A stretch of DNA of 64,000 nucleotides from Pseudomonas abieticivorans (GCF_023509015.1 NZ_CP094975.1:6007501-6071500), one strand, 5' to 3'. Positions 34,286-43,779 are shown, counted from the first letter of the stretch. Made by a program: numbers and translations. Notes: generated by a model from the sequence alone, not told the origin.

Positions 34286-36847
34286 TTATGAATGTTCCTG
34301 TTGTGCTACCTTTTTGCTACGTGCGTGGTCCGTAGCGCAGGAAGAAAAATAAGCCATCACCAAAGCAGCGCAATAAGGCGTAGACATTTGGATCAGAAAT
34401 AAAATCCATAGACATGAGGAAAACGTATGAACAGGCGGGATAAAAATTGATACTGCAACACTCATCATTAAGAGTGTAAATATGACAAACTCCTCGATAG
34501 CCTCCCCTACCGCCATCACAGCGGGACCGGCATGAGTTGCTTTGGGAGTGCGATGAAAAGGTCGGCGGTGGCTGAATAAACCATAGATAACCGCCTTGCC
34601 AATTGTGTAAGACAATGCCAGACCTGCGACCGTTGAATAAAGCGCATTTTTATGATCCAGGCCCATCACTTTACTGTAGAGAAAGCCAGCTTTTAAGATT
34701 TTTAATATCATCAGTGCCGTCAGAGGCAAAATCAACAGCACCGGCACCGGCGATGATAAATCACCCACATATACAGACCAACCTGTCCAACACAACGCCA
34801 GCAGGGTAAATATTAAGCCAAGCCCGTCTCCGACCCACGCCAGCCAGCCAGTAATAAAATAATATCGCTGGTTCCACGTTAGCGATTTTTTTTCATTTAA
34901 CAATAAATTATTTCGATGCCGCTTCATGATCTGAATGGCGCCATAGGCCCAACGGGACCGTTGCTTTTTAAAATCACTAAATGTGTCCGGCGTGAGGCCG
35001 CGCCCCATGGACTCTCTTGCATAAAAAGTGTCATGACCTTGCTCGAGTATGCGCAACCCGAGTTCCGCATCTTCACAGATACACCAATCTGCCCATTTTA
35101 ATTGTTCAAGCACAGAGCGACGCACCAACGTCATCGTCCCGTGTTGAATTATCGCATTGTGATTATTTCTAATGACCATGCCTACCTGAAAGAACAGTTG
35201 GTACTCATAGTGACACAGCAACTTAAATAAACTATTTCGCTCATCCCTATAATCCTGTGGGCATTGAAATAAAGCCAATTTAGGATGTCCAAAAAAAACA
35301 GCCGTTCGCGCCAACCAGTCAGGTTGAATACAATAATCAGCATCAATTACCCCGACAACCTCCGCATCACTAGCCGTATGCTGCAATAAGTAATTCAGAG
35401 CGCCAGCCTTATATCCTGGCAAATGTTTAACATGAAAAAATCTAAATTTATCCCCCAGCTTTTCACAATGAGCCTTGACAGGCTGCCATAAATAATCATC
35501 TGGAGAGTTATTATCTATGACCAATACTTCATAATTTTCGTAATTCAAATCAGCCAAGGCATCCAGTGACTGGATCACCATTTCAGCCGGCTCATTGCAG
35601 CAAGGCACATGAATTGAAACCTTAGGAAGGGGGCTGTTTGAGGACGGCAGCGGTAGATGATCCCTCTGTACTTCCAGAGGCCAAACACACTCAATGAGCT
35701 CGTGAATTTCAGAGTAAAAGGCAATGGCCATTGCCAGCAGCCAAATGGCGAAAGCAAAAACAAGAATGACTAGCACGCTTACGGTTTCTGGGGGCGTGAC
35801 GGTTAGCCAAAACAATAAGGACGCAAAGCCAGCCACCAGCAAACCCACAAACAGTACCGCATTTCTAAATGCGCAGGACGACTGCGTTACTGCGCCAAAT
35901 AATATTTTCGAAAACGATATCTTGAGACTAAGTTCCCCTTGAAATGTAAATTTCTGCCGGCGAGAGCTATCAAACACCCCCCAGGATTGACCCACATTCC
36001 CTTCGCGCAATTTCCAGGGCTGATCAAATGATTCAACAATGAAATAATCCTGTTTCTTTTCCTCTAAACGACAGACCAACTCCCTTAAATACCTAGCCTG
36101 TGCTCCAGGCTCCCCTGCCTTGCCTACCGGTAAATTTCCTGCACTTGGCCAGCCGATTTCCGCAAGCGATATTTTCTTGTCGGGATAGTGCGCCTGCAGT
36201 TGTTCGAGCCGAGCAAGCGTGTAATCACTAGCCTCTTCAACTGGCACCCACTCCCAGAACGGATGAATATGAACAGCCATATAATCAACACATTTGGTCA
36301 GCGCGCCATACTCTAACCAGATATGCCACGGCTCTGCGGTGCTCACGGGCAAACTGGTTTTGCTTTTGACTATCTCCACACAGTCTATGAGTTCTTGATA
36401 GGGGAGCTTTCTCATCAACAGACACTCATTACCCACAATCAAAGACGTTATATTTGATAAATTTTTTGCAATATTTATTGCACGATCAATCTCCTCAAGA
36501 TTGCTATCCCTGCAGGTCGTCAACTCCAGACCTAGACACACTTTTATATTGCAATCACTTGCCAGGTATGCCAATCGCTCGGACGCACCTTTTACTGTAT
36601 AAGTTCTAATGTTACTTGTGAATTTATTTAGAATTTCAAAATCACGCTTTATTTGTTTAGCTGTGGGAAAATCATCGTATGCGGGATCTTGGCATTTCCT
36701 AAACGGAGAATAAGAGATTCCAGATATTTGTGCGGGCAAGTCAGGAAGTACCTGCGCGCTTACTCTTTTGCCCCTGAGCGTGTTCACGCTAATATTTAAG
36801 TGGTGTATACAAGCGCCCAGTGTTGAAATTATATTCTTGACTGACAT
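34286..36847 (-). CDS. GH17-GT2 fusion, NdvB-like membrane beta-glucan synthase
   Basis: An 853-residue protein with two catalytic parts. Residues about 40-300 form a glycoside hydrolase family 17 domain with candidate catalytic Glu141 (VGNECLL) and Glu230 (LAEIGWPSAG). Two transmembrane helices (330-375) lead to a GT2 glycosyltransferase domain: IHVPCCNEP (410-420), DAD 502-504, acceptor ED 592-593 and QRSRW 629-633, then at least four further helices. This architecture matches P. aeruginosa NdvB, which makes cyclic beta-1,3-glucans linked to biofilm drug tolerance. Start ATG 36847 has AAGGG and a strong promoter. The gene is conspicuously A/T-rich compared with its neighbours, suggesting horizontal acquisition or relaxed composition. 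Confidence 0.88.
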   Translation of the reverse strand: MSVKNIISTLGACIHHLNISVNTLRGKRVSAQVLPDLPAQISGISYSPFRKCQDPAYDDFPTAKQIKRDFEILNKFTSNIRTYTVKGASERLAYLASDCNIKVCLGLELTTCRDSNLEEIDRAINIAKNLSNITSLIVGNECLLMRKLPYQELIDCVEIVKSKTSLPVSTAEPWHIWLEYGALTKCVDYMAVHIHPFWEWVPVEEASDYTLARLEQLQAHYPDKKISLAEIGWPSAGNLPVGKAGEPGAQARYLRELVCRLEEKKQDYFIVESFDQPWKLREGNVGQSWGVFDSSRRQKFTFQGELSLKISFSKILFGAVTQSSCAFRNAVLFVGLLVAGFASLLFWLTVTPPETVSVLVILVFAFAIWLLAMAIAFYSEIHELIECVWPLEVQRDHLPLPSSNSPLPKVSIHVPCCNEPAEMVIQSLDALADLNYENYEVLVIDNNSPDDYLWQPVKAHCEKLGDKFRFFHVKHLPGYKAGALNYLLQHTASDAEVVGVIDADYCIQPDWLARTAVFFGHPKLALFQCPQDYRDERNSLFKLLCHYEYQLFFQVGMVIRNNHNAIIQHGTMTLVRRSVLEQLKWADWCICEDAELGLRILEQGHDTFYARESMGRGLTPDTFSDFKKQRSRWAYGAIQIMKRHRNNLLLNEKKSLTWNQRYYFITGWLAWVGDGLGLIFTLLALCWTGWSVYVGDLSSPVPVLLILPLTALMILKILKAGFLYSKVMGLDHKNALYSTVAGLALSYTIGKAVIYGLFSHRRPFHRTPKATHAGPAVMAVGEAIEEFVIFTLLMMSVAVSIFIPPVHTFSSCLWILFLIQMSTPYCAALVMAYFSSCATDHARSKKVAQQEHS

Positions 36848-36875
36848 TTCTGCGCCCTTAAATAGATATCGTTAG

Positions 36876-36904
36876 GTAATAGCGCTCAATAGCAGACCTG
36901 TCAA
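36876..36904 (-). promoter_or_regulatory. Strong sigma-70 promoter of the GH17-GT2 gene
   Basis: On the minus strand TTGACA (36899-36904) and TATTAC (36876-36881) are separated by exactly 17 bp. The predicted transcript starts about 20 bases before the ATG. It is the best match to consensus noticed in the window. Confidence 0.75.
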
Positions 36905-37237
36905 GTTAGCCATTATCTTTACGAAGCCAGTTACATGGGCATTTTTTATCACTTGCAGCCCTTTGTATTTTTATTTTAATCCAGCCACTACGCGAAAATA
37001 AACTTCCACAAAAACAGACGCTTTATAGTTTTCCGCCTACCGATATTTTGGCTTGGGCAAACGATAGCACTCAGCGTATAAATGGTTAAATCCGATGGCA
37101 ATCGCAGCTTAGGAGTAACACTTCAGTGTCACTGCCCTTGTCTGCAAGTAATCATCAGCAGCGCTGCGCAATGCACCCACAGCGGCAGTGGCGCAGGAGA
37201 GCAATATCATTCTAGCCACCGCAGCAACCGAGCTGCC
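36905..37237. other. 333-bp A/T-rich gap before azlC
   Basis: No gene is seen. It contains a short inverted repeat (ACACT-TC-AGTGT near 37120) that could be a regulator site for azlCD. A frame that extends azlC upstream to 37082 is poor in coding character. Confidence 0.4.
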
Positions 37238-37972
37238 ATGCTCACCGCCCTTCCCTTGCCAAACACTGCCCCCATGCCTATTCACCTGCCCCCCACCACC
37301 GCCTTCGGCCGCGGCGCCCTGGCCGCGATGCCGCTCACCCTGGCCGTTGCGCCTTGGGGCCTGTTGGCCGGGTCCATGGCCATCGAGGCCAAGCTCACGC
37401 CCTTGCAAAGCCAAGGCCTGTCGGTGTTCGTGTTTGCCGGCGGTGCCCAGTTGGTGGCCATTGGCATGCTCAAGAGCGGCGCCAGCTTGCTGTCGATCCT
37501 GCTGACTACCCTGCTGGTGACCTCGCAGCACTTGTTGTACGGCCTGAGCATGCGCCCGGTGCTGGCCAACCTGGCGGCGCGCTGGCGCCTGCCCTTGGGT
37601 TTTTTGCTCACCGACGAGGCCTTTGCGCTGACCAGCAGCCACGGCCCCAGCCGCTTCAATCGCTGGTACATGCTGGGCGCAGGCTTGAGTTTTTACATTG
37701 CCTGGAACCTCTACACCCTGGCCGGCATCGTGATGGGTCAGAACATCCCCGGGCTGGACAAACTGGGCCTGGATTTTTCCATTGCCGCCACCTTTATCGC
37801 CCTGATCACGCCGCTGGTGCGTTCGATACCGACGCTGGTGTGCGTGGGCACCTCGTTATGCTGCTCGGTGTTGCTCAGCTATTGGGGCTGGGAGTCAGCG
37901 CTGGTGGTGTCGGGCCTGCTGGGCATGTGCGCAGGCTTTACGTGTAACAAACTCTGGGGGGCGGCGGCATGA
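37238..37972 (+). CDS. azlC: AzlC-family branched-chain amino-acid exporter, large subunit
   Basis: A 244-residue integral membrane protein that, with AzlD, exports branched-chain amino acids. Family blocks: GALAAMPLTLAVAPWGLLAG, LSVFVFAGGAQLVAIGML, TSQHLLYGLSMRP and LLTDEAFALTSS. ATG 37238 and 37274 are both possible; the first was used. It overlaps azlD by 4 bp (ATGA). Confidence 0.88.
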   Translation: MLTALPLPNTAPMPIHLPPTTAFGRGALAAMPLTLAVAPWGLLAGSMAIEAKLTPLQSQGLSVFVFAGGAQLVAIGMLKSGASLLSILLTTLLVTSQHLLYGLSMRPVLANLAARWRLPLGFLLTDEAFALTSSHGPSRFNRWYMLGAGLSFYIAWNLYTLAGIVMGQNIPGLDKLGLDFSIAATFIALITPLVRSIPTLVCVGTSLCCSVLLSYWGWESALVVSGLLGMCAGFTCNKLWGAAA

Positions 37973-38280
37973 TCTTCGCCATGATCGTGGGCATGAGCCT
38001 GATTGTTTTTCTCAACCGCTACGTATTCCTGGAGCCGCGTTTGCCCCTGCGCCTGAGCAGCAACGTGCGCCAGTTCCTGGGCTTTGCCGTGCCCGGCATG
38101 CTCACCGCCATCTGTGGGCCGATCGTGTTCATGCCCGACCGGCAATTGAACCTGCACCTGGGCAACCCTTACCTGATCAGTTCGCTGGTGGCGATTGGTC
38201 TTGTGGTGCTGACCCGTAATACACTGGTGAGCATGCTGTTGAGCATGGCCTTTTTCTTTTTGCTGAAGTGGATGCTCTGA
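37969..38280 (+). CDS. azlD: AzlD-family branched-chain amino-acid exporter, small subunit
   Basis: A 103-residue protein with three to four hydrophobic helices (MIFAMIVGMSLIVFLNRYVF; AVPGMLTAICGPIVF; LVSMLLSMAFFFLLKWML). Its size and position after azlC match AzlD. Its TGA is followed immediately, in the same frame, by the AraC regulator. Confidence 0.88.
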   Translation: MIFAMIVGMSLIVFLNRYVFLEPRLPLRLSSNVRQFLGFAVPGMLTAICGPIVFMPDRQLNLHLGNPYLISSLVAIGLVVLTRNTLVSMLLSMAFFFLLKWML

Positions 38281-39147
38281 TTGCACGAAGCCAACGTCAC
38301 GCACGGTGAACAGACACGCCTATGGCATGCCGCCGACTTGGGTGGCGTGGAGCTGTTGCATGCCCGCTATATCCAGCAGCGTTTCGCCCCCCATGTGCAC
38401 GAAGGCTACGTGATCACCGTGATCGAATCGGGTGCCCAGCGCTTTCGCCATCGTGGCGTGGAGCACCTGGCGCCCGAGGGCAGCATGGTGCTGATCAACC
38501 CGGATGAGTTGCACACCGGCGCCACGGCCCATGAGCAGGGCTGGCGGTACCGCGGCTTTTATCCGGACCTGGGCAAGGTCACCGGCGTGCTCGATGAGCT
38601 GGAACTGGCGAGCAATGGCTTGCCGGCGTTCGCGGACAGTGTGTTGCACGACCCGCAAGTCACGCGCACCTTTGCAAGGTTGCACCAACTGCTGGAGCTC
38701 AATGCTTGCGCCTTGGCCCAACAGACGGCGTGGCGCGAAGCCATTTTGCTGTTGTTCCAGCGCCATGCGCGCCTGGGTGAAGTGCGCCAGGCCGGGCTTG
38801 AGCCTTGGGCCGTGGCCTGTGCGCGGGAGCTGTTGCGCAGCCGCCTGGCCAACCCGCCATCGCTGGAAGAGTTGGCGGCGAGCGTCAACCTGTCGCCCTT
38901 TCATTTTGCCCGGGTATTCCGCCGCGCCACCGGCATGCCGCCCTACGTGTGGCTCAAGCAGCAACGGCTCAAACAGGCCCGCGAGCTGCTCAAGGCCGAT
39001 TGCGCACCGCTGCAGGTGGCGTTGCAATTGGGCTTCAGTGACCAAAGCCACCTGAACCGCCAATTCAAGCAGGCCTACGGCGTGGCGCCGGGTGAATACC
39101 GCCGGGCTGCGGCGGGCATGGGTTTATCTGTCGCGCTGTATCAGTGA
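38281..39147 (+). CDS. AraC-family regulator next to azlCD
   Basis: A 288-residue AraC-type activator. An N-terminal cupin sensor (RFAPHVHEGYVITVIESGAQ, EGSMVLINPDELHTG) is followed by two HTH motifs: LEELAASVNLSPFHFARVFR and VALQLGFSDQSHLNRQFKQA, then GVAPGEYRR. No ATG or GTG precedes the sensor domain, so TTG 38281, directly after and in frame with the azlD TGA, is the likely start by translational coupling. It probably regulates azlCD. Confidence 0.85.
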   Translation: MHEANVTHGEQTRLWHAADLGGVELLHARYIQQRFAPHVHEGYVITVIESGAQRFRHRGVEHLAPEGSMVLINPDELHTGATAHEQGWRYRGFYPDLGKVTGVLDELELASNGLPAFADSVLHDPQVTRTFARLHQLLELNACALAQQTAWREAILLLFQRHARLGEVRQAGLEPWAVACARELLRSRLANPPSLEELAASVNLSPFHFARVFRRATGMPPYVWLKQQRLKQARELLKADCAPLQVALQLGFSDQSHLNRQFKQAYGVAPGEYRRAAAGMGLSVALYQ

Positions 39148-39161
39148 TAGGGTGGCGCGGT

Positions 39162-39222
39162 TTTCGCGGATCAATCCGCTGCTACAGTGAATATGCCCTG
39201 TAGCAGCGGGTTTATCCGCGAA
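39162..39222. repeat. REPIN 3
   Basis: Inverted REP units: TTCGCGGATCAATCCGCTGC (39163-39182) and its inverse at 39202-39222, between two convergent genes where it may also act as a bidirectional transcription barrier. Confidence 0.8.
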
Positions 39223-39230
39223 CGGTGCTA

Positions 39231-41174
39231 TCAGGCACCTCGCAGCGTACACCTGACCTTCTCCAGCAACTCGTCAAGCTTGAACGGTTTGATGATCATG
39301 TCCATCCCGGCGCCCAGGAAGCTTTGCCGGTTCAAGGCGTTCTCGGCGTAGCCGGTCATGAACAGCACCGGCAATTGCCCGCGCCAGCCCCGGGCCAGGT
39401 CGGCCAGTTGCCGGCCACTCATGTTCGGCAGGCCGACGTCGGTCAACAGCAGGTTGATCGACGGGTCGCCCTGCAGCCGCTCCAACGCCGACTGCACGTC
39501 GGGCGCCTGGGTGCAGCGATAACCGGCGTCGCGCAGGATCTCGGCGACGAACATGCTCACCGAGGCCATGTCTTCGACGATCAGGATATGCTCCCCGGCA
39601 CCGCCCAAGTCACCCCGTGCATCGTGCACGCTGGCGGCCACCGCTTCACTGCTGGCAGGCAGCATCAGCGTGACTTCGGTGCCTTGCCCACTCACGCTGC
39701 GGATTTTCACGTCACCGCCCGACTGGCGGGTAAAGCCGTAGATGGTCGACAAGCCAAGCCCAGTGCCCTGGCCCAGCGGTTTGGTGGTGAAAAACGGGTC
39801 GAAGACCTTGTCGATCACGCTGTGGTCGATGCCCACGCCGTCATCCTTCACCGACAACGCCACGTAGGCGCCGTCAGCCAAGCGCACATCGCCCTGCTGG
39901 CGCGCCGCGTAGGTGGTCACGGTGATGGTGCCGCCTTCGGGCAAGGCATCGCGGGCGTTGATCACCAGGTTGAGCACCGCGCTTTCCAACTGGCTGGCAT
40001 CGACCAGGGCGATGCTGGCCTTGGCGCTGAGGTTCAGTTGCAGGACGATTTTCTTGCCCACGGTGCGGCGTATCAGGTCGGCCAGCGAACGTATGTGCGC
40101 GTTGACGTCGATGGGCCGGGTGTCCAGTGGTTGCTGGCGGGCGAATGCCAGCAGGCGATGAGTCAGGGCGGCCGCGCTCAGGGCTGAATTGAGCGCGGCA
40201 TCGGCGTACTGCATGACCTTTTCGCTGCGCCCGTCCGCCGTGCGCTTCTTGATCAGTTCGATGCCGCTGATGATCCCGGTCAGCAGGTTGTTGAAGTCGT
40301 GGGCAATGCCCCCGGTGAGCTTGCCGATGGCGTCGATTTTTTGCGCTTGCAGCAACTGCGCCTCGGTGCGGGCACGTTCGGCCACTTCGATGGCCAACTG
40401 GTTGTTGACGCTGTCCAGTTGCCTGAGGTGGCTGCGCTCGCGCTGGCGATGCTCGGTAATGTCCTCGACAAACACCAGGCTCAGGCCCGGCGTGCGATAG
40501 GGCGACACCTGCCACTCGGTTTCGCGCACCTGACCCTTGACCATCATGCTCAAGGTGCCCTTCCAGCGTTCGCCGGCGGCCAGGCCGTCGCGCAGGCCCT
40601 GGACCACTTCGGCCTGGTCGGCGGCGAAGCAGTCCAGCGGCGCGCCGTGCGAGGCGTTGGCCTGCATCAATTCGGCAAAGGCGTGGTTGCACTCGTGCAC
40701 TTTGAGTTGGGTGTCCATCACCGCGATCGGCGCCGAGATGTTGACGAAAATCTCGCGAAAGCGCGCCTCGCTTTCACGCAGGGCAAATTCGGTGTCGCGC
40801 ACCCGCAGCAGCGTGCTGAGGGTGGCCAGCAGCACGTCCGGGTCCACAGGGTGAACCAGGTAGGCGTCGGCGCCCGCTTCAAGGCCGGTGATGATGTCAC
40901 CGGTCTGGATCGACGCGGCCGACACGTGAATCACCGGCAGCAAGGCGGTCGCGGCGTCTGCGCGCAACAGGCGGACGATGTCGAACCCGCTCATGTCGGG
41001 CAGGTTGACGTCCAGGATCAGCGCGTCGAACACTTCGCTGGCAATCAACGCCAGGCCATCGGTGCCCGTGCCGGCCTCTTGCACGTGGTAGCCGTTGCGT
41101 TCCAGGCGCCGGCGCAGCGCGTAGCGGGTGGCTTCGTTGTCGTCGACGATCAGCAGGCGCAGGTCACGCGTCAT
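39231..41174 (-). CDS. Hybrid sensor kinase, REC-PAS-HisKA-HATPase-REC
   Basis: A 647-residue soluble hybrid kinase. N-terminal receiver about 5-125 (phospho-Asp55 in LILDVNLPDMSG); PAS about 138-245; HisKA with His292 in GGIAHDFNNLLTG; HATPase about 395-505 (NLVINARDAL, DDGVGID, GTGLGLSTIYG); C-terminal receiver about 527-645 (Asp579 in LLLTDVGLPNMSG). There are no transmembrane helices and no DNA-binding domain. AGGAGG precedes ATG 41174, which overlaps the upstream kinase gene by 11 bp. As the last gene of the rsb operon it is probably the phosphorelay end of the stressosome; its output partner is not in the window. Confidence 0.9.
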   Translation of the reverse strand: MTRDLRLLIVDDNEATRYALRRRLERNGYHVQEAGTGTDGLALIASEVFDALILDVNLPDMSGFDIVRLLRADAATALLPVIHVSAASIQTGDIITGLEAGADAYLVHPVDPDVLLATLSTLLRVRDTEFALRESEARFREIFVNISAPIAVMDTQLKVHECNHAFAELMQANASHGAPLDCFAADQAEVVQGLRDGLAAGERWKGTLSMMVKGQVRETEWQVSPYRTPGLSLVFVEDITEHRQRERSHLRQLDSVNNQLAIEVAERARTEAQLLQAQKIDAIGKLTGGIAHDFNNLLTGIISGIELIKKRTADGRSEKVMQYADAALNSALSAAALTHRLLAFARQQPLDTRPIDVNAHIRSLADLIRRTVGKKIVLQLNLSAKASIALVDASQLESAVLNLVINARDALPEGGTITVTTYAARQQGDVRLADGAYVALSVKDDGVGIDHSVIDKVFDPFFTTKPLGQGTGLGLSTIYGFTRQSGGDVKIRSVSGQGTEVTLMLPASSEAVAASVHDARGDLGGAGEHILIVEDMASVSMFVAEILRDAGYRCTQAPDVQSALERLQGDPSINLLLTDVGLPNMSGRQLADLARGWRGQLPVLFMTGYAENALNRQSFLGAGMDMIIKPFKLDELLEKVRCTLRGA

Positions 41175-42024
41175 CACCCGCCTCCTGTGCCAGGGCCAGC
41201 GGGATCACCACGAAGAAGGTCGAGCCCTGCCCCGGCTCACTGTGCACCCCTACCCGCCCGCCCAGCAGCGCCGCGAAGCGCTTGCACAGGGCCAGGCCCA
41301 GGCCGGTGCCGCGCAAACGCTTTTGCAACGGCGAGTCCACCTGGGAGAAGTCCTCGAACAGCGCGCCGTGCATTTCGGCCGGTATGCCGATCCCGGTGTC
41401 GCTCACGGCAAACCGTACCTCTCGCTCGTTTTCCAGGCGTGCCGAGACTCGTACCTCGCCGCGCTGGGTAAACTTCAGCGAGTTGGAGACAAAGTTGCGC
41501 AATATCTGTGCAAGTTTTTTGTCATCGGTATAAAGCCGCGGCAGCCCGACGGGCTCCTCGAAGATCAGGTCGACGCTGCTGGCATCGACGATCGGGCGGA
41601 ACATCCCGCGCAAGGCGGCGAACAGGTCGAACATGTCGAACCAGGCCGGCGAGATGGTGATGCGCCCGGCCTCGATCTTGGCCAGGTCCAGCAGGTCGTC
41701 AACCATGTCGCTGAGCTCGCGGGCGGCCGTGCTGACGAACGCTACCTGTTTGTGCTGCTCTGGGGCCAATGGGCCATCCAACTCGTCGCTGAGCAGGCTG
41801 GCGATGCTCAGGATCGAGCCCAGCGGCGTACGGAACTCGTGGCTCATGTAGGACAGGAAGCGGCTTTTCAGGTCCGATGCCTGGCGCAACTGTTCGGCCT
41901 GAGTGTCGAGTTCGGCGTACAGCGCCAAAACGCCCTGGTTGGTTTCTTCCAACTCGGCACGCAAGGCATCGACCTCGTCGCGCAACTGCTGCACGGCCAG
42001 GTCAGGGGTAAGGGAATCAACCAC
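41164..42024 (-). CDS. Cytoplasmic histidine kinase without sensor domain
   Basis: A 286-residue kinase: an N-terminal coiled coil (QQLRDEVDALRAELEETNQG), HisKA with His62 in FLSYMSHEFRTPLGS, and HATPase with NFVSNSLKFT, VSDTGIGIP and GTGLGLALCKRF. GTG 42024 was chosen because GGAGG sits 6 bases upstream and the longer frame lacks one. It has no membrane helix or input domain, so its signal likely comes from the stressosome proteins encoded just upstream. It overlaps both neighbours. Confidence 0.88.
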   Translation of the reverse strand: MVDSLTPDLAVQQLRDEVDALRAELEETNQGVLALYAELDTQAEQLRQASDLKSRFLSYMSHEFRTPLGSILSIASLLSDELDGPLAPEQHKQVAFVSTAARELSDMVDDLLDLAKIEAGRITISPAWFDMFDLFAALRGMFRPIVDASSVDLIFEEPVGLPRLYTDDKKLAQILRNFVSNSLKFTQRGEVRVSARLENEREVRFAVSDTGIGIPAEMHGALFEDFSQVDSPLQKRLRGTGLGLALCKRFAALLGGRVGVHSEPGQGSTFFVVIPLALAQEAGDDA

Positions 42025-43024
42025 GCGATGCCTCCAGAGCAATCACCATAACGGTTACATCATCGCGGCCGCGGCAAAAATCGCGGTGCAGGACTGCGGC
42101 GATCACCGCCGGGTGACGGTGGACCAGGCCTGGGTAGTCGCGCAGGTTCCAGCGCGACTGCAGCCCGTCACTGTACATCACCAACAACTTGCCTTGCGCT
42201 TGAGGATAGTCAAAGGCCTGGGCTTTGCGGTATTGCACGCCGACAATGCCAGGGTGCGAGGCCAGGCCCCGAGAATGTTCCGCATCGATCAGGCAGGCGC
42301 CGATGTTGCCGATGCCGGTGAACTGCACCGTGTCGGTGCCGGCATTGTACTGGGCGATGGCGACGGCGCCGCCCCGGGTGCCCTGCATGGCCCGGTGCAG
42401 TTCGTCCATCAACAGCGTTGGGGTGGCGAATGGGGCTTGCCGGAACGCCAGTGCGCCGGCGCGCCCGGCTTCCTCGGCATGGCTGCCGTGGCCCAGGCCG
42501 TCGACCACCAGCACGCTAATGCGCTCGCCCTCCACCGCCAGGTGCCAGACATCGCCACAAGCGGGGTCGTGGTGCAAGGCGTGCTGGTTGACGCCGAAGC
42601 GTAGGTCCGCAGCCTTCTCGCCCTTGGCATAGAACCGCGCCAGTACCACCGCGCCGCGCCCATCGACGTACACATCGAACACGTGGGCTTGGCGCGCCAC
42701 CGCCCCCAGGCCGATGCCCTGGGTGCCGCCGGTGGAATAACCGTCGCTCATGCAGGCATGCAGGTCAAAGCCCTGCCCACGGTCTACGGCAATCACCTCC
42801 AGGCCCTGGTTGGGCAAGTGGCGCAGGTGCAGTTCGCCGTGGCTGGCGTGCTTGAGCAGGTTGCTGGCAAGCTCGGTGGTCACCAGGGCCACCCGCCCGG
42901 CGTCGGTCTCGTTGAAGCCCAATTGCTCGGCCAATTTCTGGGTGGTGCGGCGGGCATGGCCGACCTGGCTGCTGTCTTCGATCAACAGCACCTGGGTCAG
43001 GCTGCTTTCAAGGGTCAGGTCCAT
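42017..43024 (-). CDS. RsbX-like phosphatase fused to an anti-sigma-type ATPase domain
   Basis: A 335-residue protein. Residues about 10-135 form a RsbW/RsbT-type HATPase (VALVTTELASNLLKHA; STGGTQGIGLGAVARQA). Residues about 140-335 form a SpoIIE/PP2C phosphatase (VLVVDGLGHGSHAEEAG; LLVMYSDGLQSRW; GRDDVTVMVI) with the metal Asp residues. In Bacillus, RsbX dephosphorylates RsbR/RsbS to reset the stressosome; the extra ATPase half is typical of the Gram-negative version. It overlaps rsbT by 10 bp and the kinase by 8 bp. Confidence 0.85.
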   Translation of the reverse strand: MDLTLESSLTQVLLIEDSSQVGHARRTTQKLAEQLGFNETDAGRVALVTTELASNLLKHASHGELHLRHLPNQGLEVIAVDRGQGFDLHACMSDGYSTGGTQGIGLGAVARQAHVFDVYVDGRGAVVLARFYAKGEKAADLRFGVNQHALHHDPACGDVWHLAVEGERISVLVVDGLGHGSHAEEAGRAGALAFRQAPFATPTLLMDELHRAMQGTRGGAVAIAQYNAGTDTVQFTGIGNIGACLIDAEHSRGLASHPGIVGVQYRKAQAFDYPQAQGKLLVMYSDGLQSRWNLRDYPGLVHRHPAVIAAVLHRDFCRGRDDVTVMVIALEASRG

Positions 43025-43416
43025 CGCGTGATCGTCACCCGTGTGCCGGCGCCGGGCGCGGTGTCCAACTCGAACTCTTCCACCAGCCGCTTGGCCCCGG
43101 TCAAGCCCAGCCCCAGGCCGCCGCCCGAAGTCCAGCCGTCGGTCATCGCCAGCTTGATATCGGGGATGCCCGGGCCTTCGTCGCGAAAGGTCAGGCGCAG
43201 CCCGGTGCGGGTGTCGTCCAGGATCTGCCAGTCCATGTCGCCACCGCCGCCATACACCATGGTGTTGCGCGCTAGCTCACTGACCGCCGTCACCATCTTG
43301 GTCAGGTCGATCAGGCGCATGCCGCACTCCTGGCACAGTTTGCGCGCGGTCTGGCGCGCCAGTACCACGTCCTGTTCGATGCGTATCGGTTGGCTGCCGC
43401 TGCTGCGCACGTTCAT
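43015..43416 (-). CDS. rsbT: RsbT-like serine/threonine kinase
   Basis: A 133-residue GHKL-type kinase. The ATP site reads VTAVSELARNTMVYG, RDEGPGIPD and GGGLGLGLTGAKRL. It matches RsbT, which is held in the stressosome by RsbS/RsbR, phosphorylates them on stress and is released. Its ATG overlaps the rsbS stop as ATGA. Confidence 0.9.
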   Translation of the reverse strand: MNVRSSGSQPIRIEQDVVLARQTARKLCQECGMRLIDLTKMVTAVSELARNTMVYGGGGDMDWQILDDTRTGLRLTFRDEGPGIPDIKLAMTDGWTSGGGLGLGLTGAKRLVEEFELDTAPGAGTRVTITRWT

Positions 43417-43775
43417 TGCACGGCAGTCCGTTCGTGCAGCAGCTTCATGCCGCGCTCGACATTGAGCGCGGTGCTGACGCCGGGCAAGGTCATGCCCAGT
43501 TCCACCAGGGTGATCGCCACGGCCGGCTGCATGCCCACCAGCACGGTTTCGGCATCCATGATCCGCGAAAGGCCGGAGATGGTGCCGATCATGCGGCCGA
43601 TGAACGAGTCGACCATGTCCAGCGCGGAAATGTCGATCAATACCCCGCGGGCCGAGGTATTGGAAATGCGTTCGGACAGGTCGTCCTGCAAGGTCATCGC
43701 CAACTGATCGTGCATGTCGACCTGAATGGTCACTAACAGGAAGGGGCCCATCTGTAAAATCGGTATCCGCTCCAT
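43413..43775 (-). CDS. rsbS: RsbS-like STAS scaffold protein
   Basis: A 120-residue single STAS domain. Ser57 in IDISALDMVDSFIGRM matches the phosphorylated serine of RsbS. It forms the stressosome core with RsbR and captures RsbT. It sits 4 bp after rsbR. Confidence 0.9.
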   Translation of the reverse strand: MERIPILQMGPFLLVTIQVDMHDQLAMTLQDDLSERISNTSARGVLIDISALDMVDSFIGRMIGTISGLSRIMDAETVLVGMQPAVAITLVELGMTLPGVSTALNVERGMKLLHERTAVQ

Positions 43776-43779
43776 GGGC

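Noticed and set aside
34017..34352. Plus-strand open frame before the GH17-GT2 gene
   Set aside because: No ribosome binding site, no recognisable domain and it overlaps the end of a well-supported gene.
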